The position numbers were made by a program, and so were the translations under genes. Shown piece after piece: positions 35,123-42,508 of a stretch of 44,978 nucleotides of DNA; the first letter of the stretch is position 1; each line of letters begins with the position of its first letter. Source of the DNA: Rhodococcus marinonascens NBRC 14363. GTDB lineage: Bacteria; Actinomycetota; Actinomycetes; Mycobacteriales; Mycobacteriaceae. The DNA is taken from positions 1 to 44,978 of the forward strand of contig NZ_BCXB01000031.1 of the NCBI RefSeq assembly GCF_001894885.1, in the 5' to 3' direction. The notes below the pieces were generated by a model. It was given only the letters and a program-made list of their open reading frames with translations. It was not told the DNA's origin and ran no database searches.

Positions 35123-36225
35123 GCTGAGACCTTCCGATTGTTGCGAACCAGCAGGTACATCAGGAATGGGCCACCGAGGGCCGAGGTGACGATGCCGACG
35201 GGAAGTTCGACCGGCAGGATCGTGCGGGCCACCACGTCGCTGCCCACCACGAGCACGGCACCCGTCAGCGCCGACGCGATCAGTGGGGGTCCGGCGGCGC
35301 GCACCAACCTCAGAGCGACCTGGGGTGCGGCGAGCGCGACGAAACCGATCGGACCCGCCGCCGCGGTCGCGATACCGGCCAGGGTCACGGACATCAGCAG
35401 AAGACGTGCCTGCGACCACTGCAGTCGGACACCCAGCGACACGGCGTTGTCGTCGCCGAGTCTGAGCGCCCCCATTGTGAATGAGCAGCCGACGGCGTAC
35501 CCACCGATCAGTACGACGGCTACCGTCACCGGCCACACCTGGCTCCACGACGCACCATTGAGGGAGCCGTTGAGCCAGACCTGGGCACGGGAAGCGTCGT
35601 TGATGTCGGCCGAGATGAGCAACCACCCGGTGACCGCGATCAGCATGGCGTTGATCCCGATGCCGATCAGGATCAACCGGTAGCCCTCGACACCGCCACG
35701 CCACGCGAACAGGTAGATGATGGTGGCGGTGAGTAGTGCACCGCACAGCGCGGCCAGGGGTATACCCAAGGTTGCCAGAAGGCCGACGAAGGATCCACCG
35801 CCGCCGAGGACGATCAGTGCGACCGCGGCGGCGCTCGCACCCGAGGTGATGCCGAGGATGTCGGGGCTCGCCAAGGCGTTCCGAGCGATCGACTGTGTGA
35901 TGGCACCGGCCAGGCCCAGGGCCATGCCGATGAACGCGCCGGTCAGCGCCCTCGGCAGGCGAAGGTCGATGACGATGAAGTTCTGGGCTCTTGTACCGCC
36001 ACCAAACAGCACTCTCGTGACCTCGGGGATGGACATCGGGTAGTCGCCGCGGCCGATGTGCAGGCAGAGCAGGAGAAAAAGCGTCACCAGCAGCGCGACG
36101 TTCACGGCGATACCGAGAGGCCGGAGAACGAGGGAGATCGGCCCGAGTCGGAATGCCGGGCGGGCGGGGACCCGGGACGGCAACGTTGCGCCGGCGTCGC
36201 TGCGCAACTCGTCTTTGACACTCAC
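35119..36225 (-). CDS. FecCD-family iron-siderophore permease
   Basis: A 368-residue permease with about ten hydrophobic segments and FecCD landmarks: RLPRALTGAFIGMALGLAGAITQ, ARNALASPDILGITSGASAAAV, GALRLGDDNAVSLGV and AAGPIGFVALAAPQVALRLV, ending LPVELPVGIVTSALGGPFLMYLLVR. It forms the channel with the upstream permease. GTG 36225 overlaps the upstream stop (GTGA). The first 30 residues are polar and cytoplasmic. Confidence 0.93.
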   Translation of the reverse strand: MSVKDELRSDAGATLPSRVPARPAFRLGPISLVLRPLGIAVNVALLVTLFLLLCLHIGRGDYPMSIPEVTRVLFGGGTRAQNFIVIDLRLPRALTGAFIGMALGLAGAITQSIARNALASPDILGITSGASAAAVALIVLGGGGSFVGLLATLGIPLAALCGALLTATIIYLFAWRGGVEGYRLILIGIGINAMLIAVTGWLLISADINDASRAQVWLNGSLNGASWSQVWPVTVAVVLIGGYAVGCSFTMGALRLGDDNAVSLGVRLQWSQARLLLMSVTLAGIATAAAGPIGFVALAAPQVALRLVRAAGPPLIASALTGAVLVVGSDVVARTILPVELPVGIVTSALGGPFLMYLLVRNNRKVSA

Positions 36226-37709
36226 AGCCTTGCCAACTTCCTGCGCCGAACCAACGCGATGAAGAACGGTGCGCCGAAGACTGCCAGCACGATGCCCACC
36301 TGCAGCTCGCCCGGTCGGACGACGACGCGGCCGAGGACGTCTGCGGTGACGAGCATGGTGCCGCCGAGGAGTCCTGCGTAGGGGACGAGCCAGCGGTAGT
36401 CGGAACCGGTGATCGCCCGCGCCACGTGCGGGACCACCAGGCCGATGAAGGCGATCGGCCCGCAGGCCGCGGTGGCCGCACCGATCAGCAGCGTGATGGC
36501 GAGGATGCCAAGGGCGCGACTGGCCGCAATGTTGGTACCGAGCGACCGGGCCACGTCCTCACCGAGGCTGAGGACGTTCAGTCCGGGTGTGCTGACCAGA
36601 GCGAGGATCAACCCGAAGATCAGGAACGGCAGCACTTGCCACAGCACGTCGAACCCACGTCCGGCCACCGAACCGACCACCCAGAAACGGAAGGAGTCCA
36701 GGCTGGCCTGGTCGATGATGATGACCGCGTTCGTCATCGCCTGCAGGAAGAACGCGACGGCGGCGCCGGCCAGTGCCAGACTCAGCGGACTTGCCCCACC
36801 GTTGCCGATCGACGACAGCCCGAACACGATCACACTCGCGGCGAACGTCCCGGCGAATGCGAACCACAGGTACTCACTGGGCGCGGTGAAGCCGAACAAA
36901 TACATCGACAGCACAACGAGGAATGCGGCACCGGCACTGAGACCGAGAAGCCCCGCATCGGCAAGTGGATTGCGGGTGTGCCCCTGGATCAGGGCACCGG
37001 CCACACCGAGCGCGATGCCCACGATGAGTCCCAGCGCGGTGCGCGGAGCGCGCAGTGTGTGCACGATGATGTCGGCCTGGGATCCGTCCGCGTCGAACAG
37101 AGCGTGGAAGATCTCCGCGAAGGACAACGGGCGCGCCCCGATCGCGACGCTCGCGAGTAGAACCAGGACGAGCAAAATCACCAGGACACCCAGACCGACA
37201 AGTCTGCGACGACGGATCGCCGCGACCGATACGTCCTTCGCGAGGACGGTGAATCCTTCGTCCCTCGCCGTGCTCTCGCGGACAACCTCGGTTCCGGAAC
37301 GCTGCAATACCCGCGCCAGCGCGCGCTTCGGTCCGATCGCATCGTGTGTGTGGGTGTCGCGGGTGACAAGGCCGACCCAGCCCTTGCCGGAACTCTGCCC
37401 GGTGTTGCCTTCACGGAAACCCTGGTTCCACACGGCGAGGGCCACCGCAATCGCGGCGGCGGTACAGCCGAAGACGATGCGGTCGGCCTGCCCGCCGCCG
37501 TTGGCGTCACTGAGCGCATCGAGGGTGTACCAGCCGAGGACAAGAGGGATCGCCACGATCCCGAGGTCGAGTAGCGCCGCGAGGGCGCGCAAATACAGCG
37601 AGGCGGGACCGCGCGGAACGTCACTTTTTCCGTACGGTTCGTCGGTCGACAGGTGCGGGATGTCACTGCCGAACTGTCTCGTCGTCACTGGTGGAAAAGC
37701 TCCTGACAT
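36222..37709 (-). CDS. RDD domain-FecCD permease fusion, iron-siderophore uptake
   Basis: A 495-residue protein, about 150 longer than a usual FecCD permease. Residues 36-120 form an RDD-like membrane module: ASLYLRALAALLDLGIVAIPL (the R...D pattern), a second helix, then WNQGFREGNTGQSSGKGWVGL, the typical RDD loop. A charged linker follows, and from about 165 the FecCD permease (TLRAPRTALGLIVGIALGVAGAL, TRNPLADAGLLGLSAGAAF, ATAACGPIAFIGLVVPHVARAI, GELQVGIVLAVFGAPFFI). ATG 37709 is preceded by a weak GAGC-type site. First gene of the operon; an IdeR-type box (37747-37765) lies 38 bp upstream, so repression by iron is expected. The role of the RDD part is unknown. Confidence 0.9.
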   Translation of the reverse strand: MSGAFPPVTTRQFGSDIPHLSTDEPYGKSDVPRGPASLYLRALAALLDLGIVAIPLVLGWYTLDALSDANGGGQADRIVFGCTAAAIAVALAVWNQGFREGNTGQSSGKGWVGLVTRDTHTHDAIGPKRALARVLQRSGTEVVRESTARDEGFTVLAKDVSVAAIRRRRLVGLGVLVILLVLVLLASVAIGARPLSFAEIFHALFDADGSQADIIVHTLRAPRTALGLIVGIALGVAGALIQGHTRNPLADAGLLGLSAGAAFLVVLSMYLFGFTAPSEYLWFAFAGTFAASVIVFGLSSIGNGGASPLSLALAGAAVAFFLQAMTNAVIIIDQASLDSFRFWVVGSVAGRGFDVLWQVLPFLIFGLILALVSTPGLNVLSLGEDVARSLGTNIAASRALGILAITLLIGAATAACGPIAFIGLVVPHVARAITGSDYRWLVPYAGLLGGTMLVTADVLGRVVVRPGELQVGIVLAVFGAPFFIALVRRRKLARL

Positions 37710-37746
37710 GTCTGCGTGTAAAGCGAACTGGCGCCGATTCACCCAC

Positions 37747-37765
37747 TTAGGTTACGGAACCCTAT
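37747..37765. promoter_or_regulatory. IdeR/DtxR-type iron box 1
   Basis: TTAGGTTACGGAACCCTAT matches the 19-bp IdeR consensus (TTAGGTTAGGCTAACCTAA) at 14 positions, including the full left half TTAGGTTA. It lies 38 bp before the siderophore permease start, the place expected for iron-dependent repression. Confidence 0.7.
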
Positions 37766-37783
37766 CCCTCGCCCCGCACCTAG

Positions 37784-37813
37784 TTGCATCATTAGGGCAG
37801 CCTTGCCTATAAT
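37784..37813 (+). promoter_or_regulatory. Promoter of the thioesterase gene overlapped by IdeR-type box 2
   Basis: TTGCAT (37784-37789), 18 bases, and a perfect TATAAT (37808-37813) face the divergent thioesterase. TTAGGGCAGCCTTGCCTAT (37792-37810), matching the IdeR consensus at 13 of 19 positions, covers the spacer and -10. Binding there should block this promoter in iron-rich cells. Confidence 0.55.
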
Positions 37814-37912
37814 CGCTGTGGGCGAGTCGAGTAGTCGGGCGACACGCCGAAGAACCGAACTACCGGACCGCACCGGAGTCCTGAGGGCTGCAGAGACTCC
37901 CGGTCCTTCCCA

Positions 37913-37948
37913 CGGCGGGCCGCACGCTCTACGGTGTGCGGCCCGCCG
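37913..37948 (+). repeat. Perfect 13-bp hairpin in the thioesterase leader
   Basis: cggcgggccgcac (37913-37925) and gtgcggcccgccg (37936-37948) pair exactly around ten bases, about 90 bases after the predicted transcription start and 100 before the coding region. A weaker stem (accggagtc with gactcccggt, 37871-37903) precedes it. It may be an attenuator or simply a stable leader fold. Confidence 0.6.
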
Positions 37949-38047
37949 ATCGGTTTGCCGCACCCGCCGTAGCCGCCGCATCGAGCGTCGTGTAGGCAAG
38001 TAATCGGGTGCGCTGCCAGAGCGCACTGCGATCCGATGGGGAGTGTG

Positions 38048-38524
38048 ATGGTGGGTTCCGGCGAACGGCAGGCCACGAATGGCGACGGTCAGATCGATGA
38101 CGGTCAGATCGATACTGCCGAGGTATCCGAACAACTGAACAGGGGATTCGATGCCCTCATCGGACTCGAGTACACCGAATTGGGTCCCGACCGCGTGCAG
38201 GCGCAGTGGACCGTCACTCCCGACCATCGGCAACCGGCCGGAATCCAACACGGCGGCGTGTACTGTTCCGTCATCGAATCAGTCGCCAGCACGGCAGGGA
38301 TGATGTGGCTCGGGGGTCGCGGACACGTCGTCGGGGTCAACAACAATACCGACTTCCTGCGTGCCGTACGCGAGGGAAGAATGACCGCCGCGGCCACCCC
38401 TATCCACCGCGGACGCACCCAGCAACTGTGGGAGGTCCGGATCACCGACGAACAGGACCGCCTGGTCTCCAAGGGGCAGGTCCGGCTTGCGAACATCACC
38501 GACACCGGCAGCCTCGGAAACTGA
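38048..38524 (+). CDS. PaaI-like hotdog thioesterase
   Basis: A 158-residue hotdog protein: LNRGFDALIGLEYTELGPDRV, then QPAGIQHGGVYCSVIESVAS with the active-site HGG and following glutamate, GVNNNTDFLRAV, and the strand LWEVRITDEQDRLVSKGQVRLANI. It should hydrolyse a small acyl-CoA or aryl-CoA. I chose ATG 38048, after GGGGAG, over ATG 38036, which has no ribosome site. The N-terminus contains an in-frame perfect 15-bp tandem duplication (38084-38098, 38099-38113) giving DGQIDDGQID. The position between blaI and ndh matches M. tuberculosis Rv1847. The upstream IdeR box suggests iron control shared with the siderophore permease operon. Confidence 0.88.
   Translation: MVGSGERQATNGDGQIDDGQIDTAEVSEQLNRGFDALIGLEYTELGPDRVQAQWTVTPDHRQPAGIQHGGVYCSVIESVASTAGMMWLGGRGHVVGVNNNTDFLRAVREGRMTAAATPIHRGRTQQLWEVRITDEQDRLVSKGQVRLANITDTGSLGN
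38084..38113 (+). repeat. 15-bp tandem duplication in the thioesterase gene
   Basis: gacggtcagatcgat is repeated exactly and in frame, adding five residues (DGQID) to the variable N-terminus. Probably replication slippage. Confidence 0.85.
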
Positions 38525-38551
38525 GCCGCCGATGTCACCGGTGACGAGATG

Positions 38552-39937
38552 TCACCCAGCGGCTTTGCGTTGTGGTTCGCTTGCGGAGGTCTCTCGCTCG
38601 CGCTCGTGCCGCTCCAACTGCTCCATCGCGTTTCGCGCGAAGACCCACTGCTCGGTGGACGCCATCTGAGCACGTCCGCGGCCGAGGAACGTGACCGTCC
38701 ACGACAGAATGGTGGAGAGCCTGCTCCGGAATCCCACCAAGTACATGAGGTGGACCACCAGCCATGCCACCCAGCCGACGAATCCGCTGATCTCGAGCTT
38801 GCCGACCTTCGCGACTGCACTGAACCGCGAAATCGTGGCCATGCTGCCCTTGTCGAAATATCTGAACGGCGGGCGATCCTCCGGCTTCTGGCCCTGTAGT
38901 CCGGCTTTGATTTGCTTGGCCGCGTACTTGCCGCCTTGCATGGCGACCTGAGCGAGACCGGGCAAGTTGTCGAGCGACATCATGTCGCCGATTACGAAGA
39001 CGTCTGGGTGTCCTGGCACCGACAGGTCGGGATTGACCATCAATCGACCAGCGCGGTCTACCTCGGCCTCGGACTGGTTGGCGATCTGCTTACCCAGCGG
39101 GCTCGCCTGCACGCCCGCCGACCACACCTTGCACTGTGACTCGATCCGACGTTCGGTACCGTCCTTGTCCTTCACGACGAGGCCGTCGACGTCGACATCG
39201 ACGACCATGGCGCCGAGTTGAATATCGGTGCCGAGCTTCTCGAGCTGTTCGGCTGCTTTTCGGCTCAACTTGCCGCCGTAGACGGGCAGCACGTCGTTCG
39301 CGCCGTCAAGCAGAATCACGCGAGCGTCACGCGGGTCGATGTTGCGGAACGCCCCGGAGAGGGTTCGATGAGACAGTTCCGCGATCTGCCCTGCCAGTTC
39401 GACACCCGTGGGCCCGGCGCCGACCACCACGAAGGTCAGCAGACGCGCACGTTCCTCAGGATCGTCGGACAACTCGGCCTGCTCGAAGGCACCCAGAATG
39501 CGGCCTCGCAGTTCCAGCGCGTCGTCGACCGTCTTCATTCCGGGTGCGAACTCGGAGAAGTGGTCGTTACCGAAGTAGGACTGCCCGGCGCCCGCCGCGA
39601 CGATCAGACTGTCGTACGGGGTAACCGTGATCCGCTCCAGGAACTGGGAGGTGACCGTCTTGGCTTCGAGGTCGATCTTCTGGACATCGCCGAGCAGAAC
39701 CTGAGTATTCTTCTGTTTGCGCAGCACGAGCCGAGTGGCAGGAGCGATGTCGCCGACGGAAAGGATTCCGGTGGCGACCTGATACAACAACGGCTGGAAC
39801 AGGTGGTGAGTCGTGCGCGCGATCATGGTGATCTCGACATCAGCCTTCTCGAGGGCTTGCGTGCCGAACAATCCACCGAAGCCGGATCCAATGACCACGA
39901 CGCGGTGGCGGCGTGATTCAGCCGACTGGTTACTCAT
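38552..39937 (-). CDS. ndh: Type II NADH:quinone dehydrogenase
   Basis: A 461-residue flavoprotein: FAD motif VVVIGSGFGGLFGTQAL at the N-terminus, TTHHLFQPLLYQVATGILS, the NADH motif FVVVGAGPTGVELAGQIAEL, and VFVIGDMMSLDNLPGLAQVAMQGGKYAA. The C-terminal part (FVGWVAWLVVHLMYLVGFRSRL) is an amphipathic/hydrophobic membrane anchor of the Ndh type. It oxidises NADH and reduces menaquinone without pumping protons. ATG 39937 follows GAGGAG at 7 bases; the in-frame extension to 40192 is not conserved. It is convergent with the thioesterase gene, 27 bp apart; GTCACCGGTGAC at 38534-38545 lies between them. Confidence 0.95.
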   Translation of the reverse strand: MSNQSAESRRHRVVVIGSGFGGLFGTQALEKADVEITMIARTTHHLFQPLLYQVATGILSVGDIAPATRLVLRKQKNTQVLLGDVQKIDLEAKTVTSQFLERITVTPYDSLIVAAGAGQSYFGNDHFSEFAPGMKTVDDALELRGRILGAFEQAELSDDPEERARLLTFVVVGAGPTGVELAGQIAELSHRTLSGAFRNIDPRDARVILLDGANDVLPVYGGKLSRKAAEQLEKLGTDIQLGAMVVDVDVDGLVVKDKDGTERRIESQCKVWSAGVQASPLGKQIANQSEAEVDRAGRLMVNPDLSVPGHPDVFVIGDMMSLDNLPGLAQVAMQGGKYAAKQIKAGLQGQKPEDRPPFRYFDKGSMATISRFSAVAKVGKLEISGFVGWVAWLVVHLMYLVGFRSRLSTILSWTVTFLGRGRAQMASTEQWVFARNAMEQLERHERERETSASEPQRKAAG

Positions 39938-40198
39938 TCCAGGCTCCTCGAAATATAGGCGACCCCTGCCACGGTAGTCCCCCAATTCCGGGCGGCTCAG
40001 TAGGGCGGAATAGTCCCAGCTCGGACACCAGAGGACGATTGACTGGCTAGTAGGTTCGGAAGGTTCATCGACGACGCCGGGCAGGGGCCCTGCCGGTCTC
40101 CGGGCACACGTCGAGCATCGGCGTTCCGACCGGGGTCTTGCGGTCGGTGAGAAACAGCGGGCTGCGGGTACAGGTCTTCCACGTTCAACCACAGCACT

Positions 40199-40456
40199 TC
40201 ATCGGCCCTTGCGGCGCGCTCTTAGCGCATCTTTCACTAGGGAAGACGAGCCGCTTCGCGCCCGGGCCAGGGGTCCGGTCGGCGCGGGTTCGCCGGTGGG
40301 CATCCATCCCCATGTCCTCAGCGAGACCCGGTAGATCTGCGCGGAGGACATGGGGATGGCGGTGCTTGTGAGGTACCGCTCCACCGCCGCGGTATACGAC
40401 GAGAGGGAGCGGACCGGGGGCCACTCGGGCGTGCGGCGGGGGTGAGTGAGGCGCAT
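40199..40456 (-). CDS. Possible small protein downstream of the TetR gene
   Basis: An 85-residue open frame starting MRLTHPRRTPEWPPVRSL and containing AAVERYLTSTAIPMSSAQIYRVSLRTWGWMPTG, which has a more protein-like composition than the surrounding shadows. ATG 40456 is 10 bases after the TetR stop, so it could be translated from that transcript, but I see no strong ribosome binding site and recognise no family. The 16-bp inverted repeat lies within it, which is odd for coding DNA and argues that this may be a remnant rather than a gene. Confidence 0.3.
   Translation of the reverse strand: MRLTHPRRTPEWPPVRSLSSYTAAVERYLTSTAIPMSSAQIYRVSLRTWGWMPTGEPAPTGPLARARSGSSSLVKDALRARRKGR
40304..40359. repeat. 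Perfect 16-bp inverted repeat with 24-bp spacer
   Basis: ccatccccatgtcctc (40304-40319) and gaggacatggggatgg (40344-40359) are exact complements. The arm length is unusual for a terminator with such a long loop; a recombination site, mobile element end or regulatory dyad is possible. It is 107 bp past the TetR stop on that strand. Confidence 0.75.
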
Positions 40457-40465
40457 GGTCGCGCC

Positions 40466-41086
40466 TCACTGTGCTGCGCCTCTCTGTGCACGGTGTGCGG
40501 GGGGCGCCGCGACGACGCGGCGGAAGAGGGCCTGTACGTCCATGGTGATGTCGGCACCGGAGTGGTGGTGGCAGGGGCCGGCGTAGGCGTGGGTGAGGAA
40601 GTCGGCGGTCAGTTCGGGGTCGGCCACGTCGAACTCACCGGCCGCGTTGCCTTCGGTGAGGATGGTGACGAGCAGGTCGCGAGCGGCGCTCATGGGTTCC
40701 TCACTGGCTGCGCCGCCGAGTTCGTGGAAGAGCTGGTGGTAGAGCTCGTGGTGGTCCTGTTCCGCGGCGATCCACGCGGCGACGAGTCCATCGAGCCGTT
40801 CGGTCCAGGTCAGCTCCGGCTGCTGGAGCAGGGCGGCGGGCCGTTGGAGCATGCGGTCCCACATCTCAGCTTGGAGGGCGGCCAGGAGTTCGTGCTTGGA
40901 GTCGAAGTAGAGGTAGACCGTGCCCTTGGCGACACCTGCCCGAGCGGCAACCTTGCTGATGGTCAGGGCCTCGTAGCCATCTTGAAGGAGCAGGCCGGCG
41001 ACCGCGTCGAGGATCTGGCGGCGGCGGACGTCCGGGGGCTGGAAGCGTCCGGACGGCTGGGCGAGGGCCGAGCTCTCCGTGGGCAC
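40466..41086 (-). CDS. TetR-family transcriptional regulator
   Basis: A 206-residue regulator. The N-terminal helix-turn-helix is clear: RRRQILDAVAGLLLQDGYEALTISKVAARAGVAKGTVYLYFDSKHELLAAL. The C-terminal ligand domain is helical and has a histidine-rich patch (QDHHELYHQLFHEL, CHHHSG). GTG 41086 follows AAGGAGGG. It is downstream of a methyltransferase gene in the same direction (38 bp gap), and palindromic sites upstream of that gene and between the two are likely operators, so it probably represses its own operon. The ligand is unknown. Confidence 0.9.
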   Translation of the reverse strand: MPTESSALAQPSGRFQPPDVRRRQILDAVAGLLLQDGYEALTISKVAARAGVAKGTVYLYFDSKHELLAALQAEMWDRMLQRPAALLQQPELTWTERLDGLVAAWIAAEQDHHELYHQLFHELGGAASEEPMSAARDLLVTILTEGNAAGEFDVADPELTADFLTHAYAGPCHHHSGADITMDVQALFRRVVAAPPAHRAQRGAAQ

Positions 41087-41110
41087 GGGCCCTCCTTACT
41101 GACGGGGGAC

Positions 41111-41127
41111 TGACCGACTGCCGGTCA
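41111..41127. promoter_or_regulatory. TGACCG..CGGTCA dyad before the TetR gene
   Basis: TGACCG, five bases, CGGTCA (41111-41127) overlaps the methyltransferase stop and sits 24 bp before the TetR start. It shares its half-site with the sites at 41825-41859, so it may be a secondary operator. Confidence 0.45.
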
Positions 41128-41793
41128 GAGCGTGGCCTCCAGGGTGCCATGCGGCCTGCGGGCGATCACGATCACTGCGTGGTCTTCGCCGCGCTCCTGC
41201 TCGTGGCCCGGGTGTTGGTGCACGGGCACCAGCGTTCGCTCAGCGCGGTCAATCTCGAGGCCGAGGCCGGTGAAGGCTTCGGTCAGCTCGTCGACAGTGA
41301 CCAGATCGTCCTCCTTGCCCCAGTCGCAAGCTTCCTCGTCCCACTCTCCCAAGGCTAGGACGGCACCGGGAGCGAGTGCTGCGGCCAGGGTGGCGGTGCG
41401 TGCCGGGCCGCGGGGTGGCAGTGAGTAGGAGCTGAGAACGAAGTCGTAGGTGGTCTCGGGCTGCCAGGCGGCACTGTCTGCGACGGCGAGGTCGACGAGG
41501 TCCGACAGGTGGCGTTCGCTGGCAGTGGCGCGGGTGCTGACGATAGCGCGGGGTGCGATGTCTACGCCGGTGACACGCCAGCCGCGTGCAGCGAGGGCTA
41601 GGGCGTTGCCGCCGGCGCCGCAGCCCAGGTCCAGGGCCAGTCCTGGGGTGAGGCCGTCGACCGGGGCGAGCAGGAGTGGGTCTGGGTCGCCGGTGTCGCT
41701 GCCATCACCGCGGTAGATGTCGTCCCAGTCGAAGTCGAAGTCAGGGTTCGGGGCGGGCTGGGCGCCCGGCGTGTGGGGTATGGGCTGAGTCAC
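41125..41793 (-). CDS. Class I SAM-dependent methyltransferase
   Basis: A 222-residue protein with the SAM-binding glycine motif LALDLGCGAGGNALALAARGWRVTGVDIA, followed by the acidic residue of motif II, and DFVLSSYSLPPRG as motif IV region. The end (TLVPVHQHPGHEQERGEDHAVIVIARRP) has several histidines, as in methyltransferases for thiol, metalloid or small-molecule detoxification. GTG 41793 is chosen for its strong AGGAGGAACC site; the frame open to 41838 crosses the operators. First gene of a two-gene operon with the TetR regulator, under palindromic operators at 41825-41859. Confidence 0.88.
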   Translation of the reverse strand: MTQPIPHTPGAQPAPNPDFDFDWDDIYRGDGSDTGDPDPLLLAPVDGLTPGLALDLGCGAGGNALALAARGWRVTGVDIAPRAIVSTRATASERHLSDLVDLAVADSAAWQPETTYDFVLSSYSLPPRGPARTATLAAALAPGAVLALGEWDEEACDWGKEDDLVTVDELTEAFTGLGLEIDRAERTLVPVHQHPGHEQERGEDHAVIVIARRPHGTLEATL

Positions 41794-41824
41794 GGTTCCT
41801 CCTGCGAGAATGAAGTCGATCGAC

Positions 41825-41859
41825 TGACCGTCGGTCATTAGTATGACCGTGGGTCATAC
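41825..41859. promoter_or_regulatory. Two TetR-type operators upstream of the methyltransferase
   Basis: TGACCGTCGGTCA (41825-41837) and GTATGACCGTGGGTCATAC (41841-41859, perfect 8-bp arms around three bases) are palindromes sharing the TGACC/GGTCA half-site, with centres 19 bp apart. They lie 32-66 bp before the methyltransferase start and 31 bp before a decayed divergent gene, so they could control both directions. Confidence 0.75.
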
Positions 41860-41889
41860 GCATTCGTCAAGCGCACCCGGAGACACCAC

Positions 41890-42135
41890 ATGAACCACAC
41901 AGCGCCCTACGACACCCTGATCGCCGGGGCGGACCCGAGGGCTGACCGCGCAGCGCCGCCGCCCCTGACTACGCCGCCATGGACACCACTGGCTTTAGCC
42001 CCTGGTCCGCCGACAACATCGCCATCGCCCCCTATGGATCCGCCCTGCGGAATCGATCCAGAATCGTGGGAACTCCCACGGCGCGCGAAGCGGGCAGCAC
42101 CTCTGGGCGGGAACTGCCCGCGTCACGTTGTGTAG
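41890..42135 (+). pseudogene. Probable remnant of a divergent gene, maybe FAD/NAD oxidoreductase
   Basis: From ATG 41890 the frame reads MNHTAPYDTLIAGADPRADRA and then turns proline-rich, which is typical of reading out of frame. In another frame, from about 41979, the text becomes protein-like for a short distance (MDTTGFSPWSADNIAIAPYGSAL). The opening YDTLIAGA resembles the first strand and turn of a nucleotide-binding fold, and methyltransferases are sometimes found with such oxidoreductases, but this is thin evidence. It is divergent from the methyltransferase across the TetR operators. I read it as a decayed gene. Confidence 0.35.
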
Positions 42136-42139
42136 CCGG

Positions 42140-42313
42140 CTATCTCGCCTCGTCGATCTTCTTCCTCGCCGAGGGCGATTCCGTCGACGTCGGTTGAATG
42201 AAGTCCGACTTGATCGAGAACACGAACAGTGCCGACAGCCCGCCTACCACGACAAGAATCGTGAGGACTACGACCACGTAGCCGAAACCGACACCAATTG
42301 CTGTCAGATCCAT
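42140..42313 (-). CDS. Small single-span membrane protein (57 residues)
   Basis: ATG 42313 follows GAGGAGGTAGG at an ideal distance. The product begins MDLTAIGVGFGYVVVVLTIL and continues VVVGGLSALFVFSIKSDFIQ, one long hydrophobic helix, then a polar charged tail ending ARKKIDEAR before TAG at 42140. The form recalls small subunits of membrane complexes (OadG- or KdpF-like) but I cannot assign a family. It lies 195 bp past the MBL-fold gene on the same strand, with a hairpin at 42447-42467 between, so it may have its own promoter. The good ribosome site and clean membrane profile make it likely real. Confidence 0.7.
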   Translation of the reverse strand: MDLTAIGVGFGYVVVVLTILVVVGGLSALFVFSIKSDFIQPTSTESPSARKKIDEAR

Positions 42314-42446
42314 CCGACCTACCTCCTCAGTTGCGGCGCAACGCTACTTAGACTCTGGGACGGAGGATAGCGGCTTCGACTTGATCCCGACCGCGAAGGG
42401 CACCGACAACCATCTGATCGTCCGGCAGCACGCCGAGCCAGCAGAC

Positions 42447-42467
42447 TGCCCGATCGAGGATCGGGCA
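42447..42467. terminator. Perfect 9-bp hairpin after the MBL-fold gene
   Basis: TGCCCGATC (42447-42455) and GATCGGGCA (42459-42467) pair around three bases, 42 bp past the stop of the MBL-fold gene. Position fits a terminator; there is no T-run. Confidence 0.55.
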
Positions 42468-42508
42468 CCACGGCTCTGATGGGCCGGGGTGCGCCGATAG
42501 TGGTTCGC

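Larger units (their letters stand above)
39938..40465. other. Intergenic interval with small ORF and a large inverted repeat
   Basis: About 530 bp between ndh and the TetR gene, both on the minus strand. It must hold the ndh promoter. The only clear structures are the 16-bp inverted repeat (40304-40359) and a possible small gene described separately; no RNA gene or known element is visible. Confidence 0.4.

Noticed and set aside
34259-36481. A 740-codon minus-strand frame continuing upstream from the ABC ATPase
   Set aside because: The upstream part is arginine-rich shadow of the two permease genes; the ATPase starts at 35122 with an ATGA overlap.
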